Positions 1 through 7,233 of a DNA stretch of 18,802 nucleotides are shown here, piece after piece. The DNA comes from Bacteroidales bacterium UBA4284 (GTDB lineage: Bacteria; Bacteroidota; Bacteroidia; Bacteroidales; UBA932). Each line of letters starts with the position of its first letter. The first letter of the stretch is position 1. The notes under the pieces are model-generated. The model did no database searches. It was not told where the DNA came from and saw only the letters and a list, made by a program, of their open reading frames with translations. Made by a program: the position numbers and the translations under genes. Location of the stretch: the NCBI GenBank assembly GCA_002395925.1, contig DGVM01000008.1, positions 1 to 18,802 of the forward strand, in the 5' to 3' direction.

Positions 1-1383
1 AAGATGCGCCGCCCCATTTCGAAGGGTTACTTCTGCGAGCTGTGCAAAGACTCGCCCGTCACCAGCGAAGACGTGGACCGCATCGCCCGCAGGATGAGAG
101 AGATAGTCGAGGGCAACGCCCCGTTCAAAAGGGTCGAAGTACGCAACGAGGAAGCCATCAGGATATTTTCGTCCCTGGGTTACGACGACAAGGTCAAGCT
201 TCTGGAAACCAGCGGCCAGCCCTACATCAGGTATCACACCCTGGAAGGCACTCCCGATTACTACTATGACGCCCTCGTACCGTCCGCCGGCTACCTCAAG
301 GTATGGGACCTGTCGGTGTACGAGCACGGAATGCTGCTGCGTGTACCCGACCGCCACGCCCCCGAGAAGCTTGCAGTCCTTGAGCCTCAGCCCAAGACCT
401 TCGAGGTCTTCCGCGAGAGCATGCGCTGGAACGCACTCATGAACCTGGACAATGTCGGAGATGTCAACCGCGCCTGCCAGAAGGGTAACGCAGGCCAGCT
501 CATCCAGGTGGCGGAGGCGCTCCAGGAGAAGAAGATAGTAAAGATAGCGGAAGAGATTGAGCAGCGCTATCGCCAGGGCGCCCTCCGCATCGTACTCATC
601 ACCGGTCCCAGCTCAAGCGGCAAGACCACCGTAACCAAGCGTCTGAGCATACAGCTGATGGCCTGCGGACTGCGCCCGGTCTCGGTCTCCACCGACGATT
701 ATTTCGTAAACAGGCTGGATACGCCCCGCTTCCCCGACGGCTCCTTCGACTTCGACAATTTCGACACCGTAGATCACGAAGCGATGCAGGACGACCTAAT
801 AAAACTGCTGGCCGGAGAAGAAGTCAGCGTACCCGAATTCAACTTCGTCACCGGCCTGCGGGAATACAACGGCAAGAAGCTCAAAATTGAAGACGGAACC
901 GTCCTGTTGGTAGAAGGCATACATGCTCTCAATCCTGCCCTGACCGACCGCATACCCGACAACGCCAAGTTCAAGATTTTCATAAACACCATCATCAGTA
1001 TTTCCCTGGACGACCATAACTGCATACCTACCAGCGACAACCGCCTGCTTAGGCGTATCGTCCGCGACTTCAACAAGGGAGCATTTACCGCCCGCGAGAC
1101 AATCAGCAACTGGCCCAACGTACGCCGTGCCGAAGTCAAGTGGATATACCCGTTCCAGGAAACCGCCGACGTGCTGTTCAACTCGGCGTACCTGGTGGAA
1201 TTCGCTGTGCTCAGGGTGCATGCGGAGCAGATTCTGTCAACCGTTCCACGCAACTGTCCCGAATACAGCGAGGCCAACCGCCTTCTCAAGTTCCTCAGCT
1301 ACTTCATGCCGGTCAGCGACCGCGAAATCCCTCCCACTTCCCTGCTCCGCGAATTCGTCGGAGGCAGCAGCTTCAAATACTAA
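1..1383 (+). CDS. Nucleoside (uridine-type) kinase, 5' end cut off by the window
   Basis: A cytosolic ATP-dependent kinase of the uridine kinase/phosphoribulokinase family, expected to phosphorylate a nucleoside in pyrimidine salvage. The reading frame is open from base 1; the ATG at 4 is probably internal, because Bacteroidales homologues carry roughly 90-100 more residues, including a TGS-like N-terminal domain, before the ISKGYFC segment found here near the start. Counting from that ATG, the P-loop GPSSSGKTT lies at about residues 200-209 (Lys207), followed by the STDDYF segment typical of uridine kinases and by VEGIHALNP. The C-terminal half is complete and ends at a TAA. Six bases separate it from pncB, so the two are probably co-transcribed. 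The family is clear; the exact substrate is inferred. Confidence 0.9.
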   Translation, partial: KMRRPISKGYFCELCKDSPVTSEDVDRIARRMREIVEGNAPFKRVEVRNEEAIRIFSSLGYDDKVKLLETSGQPYIRYHTLEGTPDYYYDALVPSAGYLKVWDLSVYEHGMLLRVPDRHAPEKLAVLEPQPKTFEVFRESMRWNALMNLDNVGDVNRACQKGNAGQLIQVAEALQEKKIVKIAEEIEQRYRQGALRIVLITGPSSSGKTTVTKRLSIQLMACGLRPVSVSTDDYFVNRLDTPRFPDGSFDFDNFDTVDHEAMQDDLIKLLAGEEVSVPEFNFVTGLREYNGKKLKIEDGTVLLVEGIHALNPALTDRIPDNAKFKIFINTIISISLDDHNCIPTSDNRLLRRIVRDFNKGAFTARETISNWPNVRRAEVKWIYPFQETADVLFNSAYLVEFAVLRVHAEQILSTVPRNCPEYSEANRLLKFLSYFMPVSDREIPPTSLLREFVGGSSFKY

Positions 1384-1389
1384 ATCGCT

Positions 1390-2562
1390 ATGGTACAAAG
1401 CATTCTGGATACCGACCTGTATAAATTCAGTACATCCAACGCATATTTTCAGCTATATCCTCTCGCAGAGGGCACATTTACATTCAACGACCGCAGCGCG
1501 GAAGTTTACGACGAAGATTTCCTCGGGAGCCTTCGCGACGCATTCCGGGATCTCGCCTCGCTTCGTCTCACGCACGAGGAGTTCATGTATGTCAACTCCC
1601 GGATACGCTATATCGGCCGCAACTACTGGGAATGGCTGAGCGGTTTCCGCTTCGAAGCCGACAAGATCGACTGCCGGCTCGACGCCGAAGGTCATCTCAA
1701 GATAGAAGTGACCGACCTGCTTTACAAGGTAACGCTTTACGAGGTTCCCATCCTCGCCACGGTCGCCGAACTTCGCAACCGCCGGTTCAAGCTTGACATT
1801 CCGACGGCCCTGGAAAGGCTTGACGCCAAGATAGCCATCGCTAACGCGGACGAGCTGGTTTTCTCTGAGTTCGGTACCCGCAGGCGTTTCTCCTCCGCGC
1901 TTCACGAAGCCGTGGTGCGCAAGCTCAAGGCCGACTGCCCCAAGTTCTGCGCCGGCACGTCGAACGTGATGTACGCTATGAAGTACGACCTCATCCCCGT
2001 AGGTACCTTCCCTCATGAGTGGATGATGTTCCATAGTGGCGTATTCGGCTACAAACGAGCCAATTACCTTGGACTCGAAGACTGGATTACAGTATATGAC
2101 GGCGCACTCGGCACCGCCCTTATCGACACTTTCACCACCGCGTCGTTCCTAAGGACCCTCACCCTCAAGCAGGCCAAGCTGCTCGACGGATTCCGGCAGG
2201 ACTCCGGAGACGAGAAAGAAATAGGAGACGCCATAATCGCCCGCCTGGAAGAGTTCGGCATCGACCCCCGTACCAAGCTTCTGGTTTTCAGCAACGCGCT
2301 CGATTTCCCCAAATACCGCGAAATTGCAGCTTACTTCAAAGGACGCATCAAGGTCAGCGCCGGCATAGGCACCAACCTCACCTGCGACCCGGGCATCCCC
2401 GGATACAAGGCGGCGAATATCGTGATGAAGCTAAGCCGCTGCCGCATGAGCGCAAAAGACCCTTGGGAGAAGGTAATCAAGATTTCCGACGATGCCGGCA
2501 AGCATCAGGGTGACAGCGTAGAATTCCAGATCGCCACGCACGAACTGCACCTTTCCGAATGA
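1390..2562 (+). CDS. pncB: Nicotinate phosphoribosyltransferase
   Basis: Converts nicotinate and PRPP (with ATP) to nicotinate mononucleotide, the entry step of the Preiss-Handler NAD salvage route. The 390-residue length is normal for the family. Landmarks: the start MVQSILDTDLYKFS; GTFPHEW with His209, the histidine expected to be phosphorylated during catalysis; FRQDSGD at 268-274; and the phosphate-binding SAGIGTNLT starting at 323. The start lies 6 bases after the nucleoside kinase stop, and the stop codon overlaps the next start in an ATGA arrangement, which points to translational coupling within one operon. Nothing is odd about it. Confidence 0.95.
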   Translation: MVQSILDTDLYKFSTSNAYFQLYPLAEGTFTFNDRSAEVYDEDFLGSLRDAFRDLASLRLTHEEFMYVNSRIRYIGRNYWEWLSGFRFEADKIDCRLDAEGHLKIEVTDLLYKVTLYEVPILATVAELRNRRFKLDIPTALERLDAKIAIANADELVFSEFGTRRRFSSALHEAVVRKLKADCPKFCAGTSNVMYAMKYDLIPVGTFPHEWMMFHSGVFGYKRANYLGLEDWITVYDGALGTALIDTFTTASFLRTLTLKQAKLLDGFRQDSGDEKEIGDAIIARLEEFGIDPRTKLLVFSNALDFPKYREIAAYFKGRIKVSAGIGTNLTCDPGIPGYKAANIVMKLSRCRMSAKDPWEKVIKISDDAGKHQGDSVEFQIATHELHLSE

Positions 2563-3545
2563 TACTGATTACGGGTGCCTCCGGTCTTCTTGGCCACAAC
2601 GTTCTGCGGCTTCTACTGGAGCAGGGGCAGCGGGTCCGCATCGTTCTGCGGGAAGGCTCCACGATAGACAGCGACGTGATTTCCGTAGCAGCCCAGGGGC
2701 AGCTCGAAACCATGAGGGGCAACATCCTCAGCGACCGCATGCTTGACAGGGCAATCGAAGGATGCAACGCAGTTGTAAACTGCGCCGGCGTGACCGACAT
2801 GTCCCTTTCTTCGCCCGAAGACTACAGGCCCGTAAATACGGAACTGCCTCTCCGTCTGGCGAAAGCCCTTGACAGTCATTCCGGAGGCGTGCTGGTAGAT
2901 GTAAGCACTGCCAACACCATCGCACCCGGTACGGCGGAGCATCCCTCCAACGAGGACTCCCCTTTCGGCGCCCCATTCTCGGCATCGCTATACGCCCGCA
3001 GCAAATGGGAAAGCGAAAAAAAGCTCGCCGCATTCGCCGGGACGCACTTGCGCACCCGGATTGTGGTTATCCTTCCGGGCTTCATGATCGGTCCCTACGA
3101 CCGCAAGCCATCGTCCGGCAAGCTCCTCGACGCCGCATACCGCAAGCCCCTCATGGCGGCCCCCTCCGGAGGGAAGAGTTTCGTGGACGTACGCGACGTG
3201 GCCGCCGCAATCGCCGGAGCGCTTGGCAACGAACGCGCGCAGGGACGCTATCTGGCTACAGGTCAGACATATTCTTTCAAGGATTTCTATGCAGTCCAGG
3301 CACGTGTATGCGGATACTCTCAGACATTCATCCCTTTGTCCAAGGGGCTGGTAAAAAGTGTAGGCAAGGTTTTCGACTGCCTTGAGAGCCGCGGCGCCAA
3401 AGTGCTCGCCACCAGCCGTAACGTACGCCAGTTGCTCTTCGAGGAGCATTACGACAACTCCCGTGCCCGGCGCGAACTCGGCATGCCGCTGACTCCGCTT
3501 GAGCAGTCCATAAAAGATTATTTCGAATATGCAGCACGCAGATGA
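2559..3545 (+). CDS. NAD(P)-dependent epimerase/reductase (extended SDR family)
   Basis: A 328-residue extended short-chain dehydrogenase/reductase. The N-terminal Rossmann motif GASGLLG is at residues 6-12, and the catalytic YxxxK pair is Tyr145/Lys149 (YARSK). It resembles the dihydroflavonol-reductase-like NAD-dependent epimerases common in Bacteroidota. Substrate cannot be read from the sequence; nucleotide sugars or small carbonyl compounds are both possible. No signal peptide or membrane segment is visible. The start overlaps the pncB stop by 4 bases and the end overlaps mnmE by 17 bases, so it sits in the middle of a compact operon. Confidence 0.85.
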   Translation: MILITGASGLLGHNVLRLLLEQGQRVRIVLREGSTIDSDVISVAAQGQLETMRGNILSDRMLDRAIEGCNAVVNCAGVTDMSLSSPEDYRPVNTELPLRLAKALDSHSGGVLVDVSTANTIAPGTAEHPSNEDSPFGAPFSASLYARSKWESEKKLAAFAGTHLRTRIVVILPGFMIGPYDRKPSSGKLLDAAYRKPLMAAPSGGKSFVDVRDVAAAIAGALGNERAQGRYLATGQTYSFKDFYAVQARVCGYSQTFIPLSKGLVKSVGKVFDCLESRGAKVLATSRNVRQLLFEEHYDNSRARRELGMPLTPLEQSIKDYFEYAARR

Positions 3546-4935
3546 CGTGATTTGCGCTCCCGCTACCGGCAGGGGCGGCGCCGTAAGCATAGTGCGCCTG
3601 AGCGGCAAGGGCTGTCTGGACGTTGCAGACGCCGTAGTCTCGCTCCGACGTGGTACTGTCGCCGAAGCTCCAGGGTTCAGCCTCCGCTTCGGTGTCGCCG
3701 AGGGGCTCGACGAACTGCTGGTAAGCATCTTCCATGCGCCTCATTCATACACCGGAGAAGACATGGTGGAGATTTCATGCCATGCCTCGCCCTTCGTGGT
3801 ATCTTCGCTGCTGGAAAGGCTCTGTGCAGCAGGAGCCCGCCTTGCCGAACCCGGAGAATTCACCCGACGGGCCTTCGTAAGCGGGAAAATGGACCTGGCT
3901 CAAGCCGAAGCGGTTGCAGACCTTATCGCCGCACAGTCGGAGGCGGCGCACCGACTTGCCTTTTCGCAGCTGCGCGGCTCCTTCTCGACGCGCCTGCAGG
4001 AACTCCGGGGCAAAATCCTGGAACTGTCGGCACTGCTGGAGCTGGAGCTCGATTTCTCCGAGGAAGAGGTTGAATTCGCCGACAGGAGTTCGCTCCGGTC
4101 TCTGGCTTCCGAAGCTCTGGCAGAAGTGAAGAGGCTGGCAGGGACTTTCAAGATGGGAAACGCCTTCAAGAGAGGCATCCCGGTAGCTATAGTCGGCGCA
4201 GTCAACAGCGGCAAGAGCACCCTTCTCAACACCCTTCTGGGCGAAGAGAGGGCTATAGTATCCTCAATCCCGGGGACAACCAGGGACACCGTGGAAGAGT
4301 TGCTCGTGCTGCGAGGGGTTCAGTACAGGTTCATCGATACGGCCGGGCTGCGAGACACATCCGAAACCGTAGAACAGATAGGTATCGAGCGCTCCCTGAG
4401 CCAGATAGAGAAGGCATACGTAGTGATTGTCCTGATGGACAGCACCGCTCCCATGGAAGAGCTCGAAAGCGTCGTGGCCTCCGTAAAAAGCCACCTGCAG
4501 GAAGATACCCGGGTGATATGGGTACGCAGCAAATGCGACCTCATAACGGAGGGAGATTCCGTGCCGGGAGGCGTTTCCACTCCAGGGGCAGCGTCCAGCT
4601 TTTGCGCCCGGTTAGACATTCCGAAGGTCATCGATATTTCCGCCCTGACAGGAAAAGGCCTCGATGAGCTCCGGGAAGCCGTTGCATCCGACGACGCCAC
4701 CGTCCTCGACACCACGGACGCTGTGATGGTCACAAATCTCCGTCACTACGAATCCCTCAAAAGCGCCGCATCAGACCTCTCAGTCTTCATCGACGGCCTG
4801 GCCTCCGGCATCCCCACAGACCTCCTGGCCGAAGACCTCCGCTCCACCACCCGCCACCTCGGCCTCATCACCGGCGAAATCACCCCCGACGACATCCTTG
4901 GCGAAGTATTCGGGCGGTTTTGCATCGGGAAATAG
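3529..4935 (+). CDS. mnmE: tRNA uridine-5-carboxymethylaminomethyl modification GTPase
   Basis: Works with MnmG to form cmnm5U at wobble position 34 of certain tRNAs. The 468 residues are full length. The N-terminal folate-binding domain opens with DVICAPATGRGGAVSIVR. The G domain follows: P-loop with Lys229, GTTRD at 249-253 and DTAG at 270-273. The helical domain then runs to the invariant C-terminal FCIGK, whose Cys465 is the family's conserved cysteine. The start overlaps the epimerase gene by 17 bases. The last 150 or so coding bases are unusually C-rich (43 of 60 bases G or C at 4801-4860, against 36 of 60 at 3841-3900). The mobile element begins directly after this gene. Confidence 0.97.
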   Translation: MQHADDVICAPATGRGGAVSIVRLSGKGCLDVADAVVSLRRGTVAEAPGFSLRFGVAEGLDELLVSIFHAPHSYTGEDMVEISCHASPFVVSSLLERLCAAGARLAEPGEFTRRAFVSGKMDLAQAEAVADLIAAQSEAAHRLAFSQLRGSFSTRLQELRGKILELSALLELELDFSEEEVEFADRSSLRSLASEALAEVKRLAGTFKMGNAFKRGIPVAIVGAVNSGKSTLLNTLLGEERAIVSSIPGTTRDTVEELLVLRGVQYRFIDTAGLRDTSETVEQIGIERSLSQIEKAYVVIVLMDSTAPMEELESVVASVKSHLQEDTRVIWVRSKCDLITEGDSVPGGVSTPGAASSFCARLDIPKVIDISALTGKGLDELREAVASDDATVLDTTDAVMVTNLRHYESLKSAASDLSVFIDGLASGIPTDLLAEDLRSTTRHLGLITGEITPDDILGEVFGRFCIGK

Positions 4936-4992
4936 AAGTTAGAAAATAACCCTATAGAAACCCCCTAAAAACACCATATAACTAATTGATTT

Positions 4993-5021
4993 ATAGCCAC
5001 CTTGCAGGGATGGCTATTTTT
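4993..5021 (+). terminator. Intrinsic terminator after mnmE
   Basis: A perfect 7-bp stem ATAGCCA/TGGCTAT (4993-4999 with 5011-5017) continues after a 2-base bulge into CCT/AGG closing a short loop, and is followed by TTTT and a T-rich stretch. It would end transcription of the housekeeping operon. It may lie just inside the inserted element. Confidence 0.8.
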
Positions 5022-5031
5022 ATTGTTGTTT

Positions 5032-5063
5032 ATTGGTTTTTATGGATATTTTGTGTATTTTTG
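5032..5063 (+). promoter_or_regulatory. Likely Bacteroidota promoter for the helix-turn-helix/integrase operon
   Basis: TATTTTTG at 5056-5063 fits the -7 consensus TAnnTTTG. ATTG at 5032-5035 is a three-of-four match to the -33 TTTG at the expected 20-base distance. The predicted start would fall inside the TTTGTACCACA repeats just downstream, so a protein bound there could repress it. No other good promoter was seen before position 5215. Confidence 0.4.
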
Positions 5064-5091
5064 TACCACATTTGTACCACACGCGGTACAA
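5060..5091. repeat. Tandem 11-bp repeat with overlapping inverted repeat
   Basis: TTTGTACCACA occurs twice without a gap (5060-5070 and 5071-5081). The second copy also forms an inverted repeat, TTGTACC at 5072-5078 with GGTACAA at 5085-5091. The block overlaps the putative promoter -7 element. It fits a binding site for the excisionase-like protein or the recombinase, although the binding protein is not shown by the sequence. Confidence 0.75.
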
Positions 5092-5122
5092 GCCTTGTAG
5101 AATCTTTCGGCAGTAGGCGAAA

Positions 5123-5153
5123 ACTTTACAACACTTTACAAGGTTTTACAACT
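5123..5153. repeat. Three TTTACA motifs at exact 10-bp spacing
   Basis: TTTACA at 5125-5130, 5135-5140 and 5145-5150, the last within GTTTTACAAC, recurs at one helical turn. Arrays of this kind are typical of cooperative binding sites for small winged-helix excisionases or of recombinase arm sites. They lie between the end of mnmE and the gene for a protein with five tandem excisionase-like domains. Confidence 0.7.
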
Positions 5154-5214
5154 TTCTGCCACCAGATGGCGCAATAGAGGTCCCAGGAAACCTCGCTATG
5201 TAGAATTTAGAAAA

Positions 5215-6108
5215 ATGGTCGGAGGACGCACATACTACTCGTTTTCCGAGGCTTCGCGGATGCTCGGCGTTTCACGCCCGACCATCTACGCGCGTATCAA
5301 GTCCGGTGACCTCCTCGCCGTCCAGGTATCCCCGAAGACCATCCGTATTCCCATAGAAGAACTTGAGGCCAAGCCAGTCCGCTACGCCCCTGCCCCGTCA
5401 TCCATCAAGGACATCCGCCGAGCGATCGAGACAATGATTACCCGCGACCAAGCGATAGCCAAATATGACATCAGCCAGCAGTGGTTCTATAAGAAGGTAC
5501 GCTCAGCCGGTATCAAAGCAATGCGATATGGCACCAAGGCTTACTATCCCAAGGACGCCATCCACAAACTCTTCTTCAAGAATACATATCCCCAGATTGA
5601 CGATTGGGCTACGTCTGAAGAACTGGCGAAGGAATTTGGCATAAGCCGCAAGACCATATGCGCCCTGGCTCGCCAGTACGACATCCCACGCGTACGCACA
5701 GGACGTGAGCAGATGATAAGCAGGAAAGACTGGCTCCTGCACAAGGTAGAACTCCCCGACCTGGAGAAGAATTACCTGACGGTGGACCAGGCAAAGGAAC
5801 TCTACCACATCGGCGGCAGCCGCTTCTACAAGGAAGTCAATGAGAACAATATCCCTCGCCGCCGCCAGGGCCGTGAGGTATACTTCCCCAAAGCCGACCT
5901 CGACCGCCTCTTCAAGGACAAGAGCCCCAGCATACCCGAGGAGATCCGTCGCAACTACGTCACGGCAAAGGATGCACTGAAAGTCTACCACGTCGGACAA
6001 AAGCGATTCTCCGAAGAGACCAAGGCCGCCGGCGTCACCAAGATTCGCACCGAAGGCAACTTCATGTGGTACAAGAAATCCGAACTCGATAAACTATTCA
6101 AATTATAA
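5215..6108 (+). CDS. Protein of five tandem excisionase-like helix-turn-helix domains
   Basis: The 297 residues divide into five repeats of about 45 residues, each resembling the MerR/excisionase winged helix-turn-helix (HTH_17 type): about 7-50, 75-120, 131-176, 187-233 and 248-295. Each has a short recognition helix (for example SRPTIYARIKSG, SQQWFYKKVRSAG, GSRFYKEVNENN) and a basic wing followed by a conserved aromatic/proline/acidic segment such as YFPKADLDRLF. No other domain is present. It stops 3 bases before the recombinase start, so it is probably its recombination directionality factor or a regulator of excision and transcription. The ATG at 5215 is the first in frame after the upstream repeats. 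Single-domain excisionases are normal; a five-fold array is unusual. Function is inferred from repeats and context. Confidence 0.8.
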   Translation: MVGGRTYYSFSEASRMLGVSRPTIYARIKSGDLLAVQVSPKTIRIPIEELEAKPVRYAPAPSSIKDIRRAIETMITRDQAIAKYDISQQWFYKKVRSAGIKAMRYGTKAYYPKDAIHKLFFKNTYPQIDDWATSEELAKEFGISRKTICALARQYDIPRVRTGREQMISRKDWLLHKVELPDLEKNYLTVDQAKELYHIGGSRFYKEVNENNIPRRRQGREVYFPKADLDRLFKDKSPSIPEEIRRNYVTAKDALKVYHVGQKRFSEETKAAGVTKIRTEGNFMWYKKSELDKLFKL

Positions 6109-6111
6109 TAT

Positions 6112-7215
6112 ATGGCAGTCACCAAAGTCACACTCCGCAAGCGCCTGCTTCCGTCCGGGAAGATAACGCTCTACCTGGACTACTATCCGCCCATCCGCGA
6201 CCCGAAGACCAATAAGATGTCGCGCCGCGAATACCTCGGCCTCTACCTGGTCAACAAACCTCGCACGCAAGAGGACAAAGATGCCAACAAAGAGAAACTG
6301 ATTGCCGCCGAAGGCATCCGTTCCCAGCGCGAGATTTCCATCCTGAAAGGCCAGCTCGGATTCGCCAACAAGGAGACGGAGAAAGAAGATTTCCTCGCCT
6401 ATTTCCACGAGCATCTTGAGGGCCAGAACCAGAAATGGATACGCGTCTATGACCACTTCAAGAAGTACTGCGGTGGTGAATGCAAGATGGGCGATATAAC
6501 CGTCGACTTCTGCAATGGCTTCAAGAACTATCTGCTTAATGCACAGCAATTAAAGCACGATAAACGGAAGTTGAGCACCAACTCGGCTGCTGGCTACTGG
6601 TCAACCTTCCGGGGCTTCCTGGCAGTCGCATTCAAGGACCATAAACTCACGGAGAATGTCAACGACTACCTGGAGGCGATCAAGTACGAGGATACCGAGC
6701 GCGAATACCTGACACTCGAGGAACTGCAGACACTTGCCGATACACCCTGCGTATCCAAGGTGCTCCGCAACGCTTCCCTGTTCAGCGCTCTCACCGGCCT
6801 CCGCTTTGGCGATGTCCGCGACCTGACCTGGGAGAACATCGAGAAGTATCCTGATGGCGGCTACTGCGTCCGTCTGGTCACGGAGAAAACAAAGACAGCT
6901 ACTACCCTCCCCATCTCCGACGAGGCCTACGAACTCTGTGGCAAGCCCGGCAAAGGAAAAGTATTTCGCGGTTTTTCCTACGCACTCGTTCAGAAAGAAC
7001 TCGCCGGCTGGCTGGAGGAAGCAGGCATCACCAAGCACCTGACCTTCCACGGTTTCCGGCACACCTTCGCTACCCTGCTGCTGGACAGCGGCACCGACAT
7101 ATATACCGTCAGCAAGATGCTCACCCATCGCAACGTTTCCACCACGCAAATCTACACCGCAGTGATGGATAAGAACAAGCGAAAAGCCGCTGATAGCCTT
7201 AAGATTAAGAAATAA
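6112..7215 (+). CDS. Tyrosine recombinase (integrase)
   Basis: A complete 367-residue site-specific recombinase, expected to integrate and excise this element. The N-terminal part (about 1-90) is an arm-binding-type domain, about 95-185 is the core-binding SAM-like domain, and about 195-360 is the catalytic domain. All active-site residues can be placed: Arg231 in TGLRFGD, a Lys near 259, His313 and Arg316 in HGFRHTFA, His339 in MLTHRNV, and the nucleophile Tyr348 in TTQIYTAV. It resembles the recombinases of Bacteroidetes mobilizable and conjugative elements. It reads away from mnmE, in a probable two-gene operon with the upstream helix-turn-helix protein. No truncation or frameshift is seen, so the element may still be mobile. 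Confidence 0.95.
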   Translation: MAVTKVTLRKRLLPSGKITLYLDYYPPIRDPKTNKMSRREYLGLYLVNKPRTQEDKDANKEKLIAAEGIRSQREISILKGQLGFANKETEKEDFLAYFHEHLEGQNQKWIRVYDHFKKYCGGECKMGDITVDFCNGFKNYLLNAQQLKHDKRKLSTNSAAGYWSTFRGFLAVAFKDHKLTENVNDYLEAIKYEDTEREYLTLEELQTLADTPCVSKVLRNASLFSALTGLRFGDVRDLTWENIEKYPDGGYCVRLVTEKTKTATTLPISDEAYELCGKPGKGKVFRGFSYALVQKELAGWLEEAGITKHLTFHGFRHTFATLLLDSGTDIYTVSKMLTHRNVSTTQIYTAVMDKNKRKAADSLKIKK

Positions 7216-7219
7216 CCTG

Positions 7220-7227
7220 TAACTTTG
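7220..7227 (+). promoter_or_regulatory. Candidate -7 promoter element directly before the coiled-coil gene
   Basis: TAACTTTG matches TAnnTTTG and ends only 6 bases before the ATG at 7234. A transcript starting from it would have almost no leader. No good -33 TTTG is visible at the expected distance, so this is a weak call. Confidence 0.35.
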
Positions 7228-7233
7228 CATAAT

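Noticed and set aside
4986..5177. A 63-codon frame with a hydrophobic start after mnmE
   Set aside because: It runs through the terminator, promoter-like element and repeats, and its hydrophobicity comes from T-rich non-coding DNA.
4936..5214. A tRNA gene as the attachment site
   Set aside because: No cloverleaf or T-loop-like sequence is present; the short GAGGT/ACCTC hairpin at 5177-5194 is not a tRNA arm.
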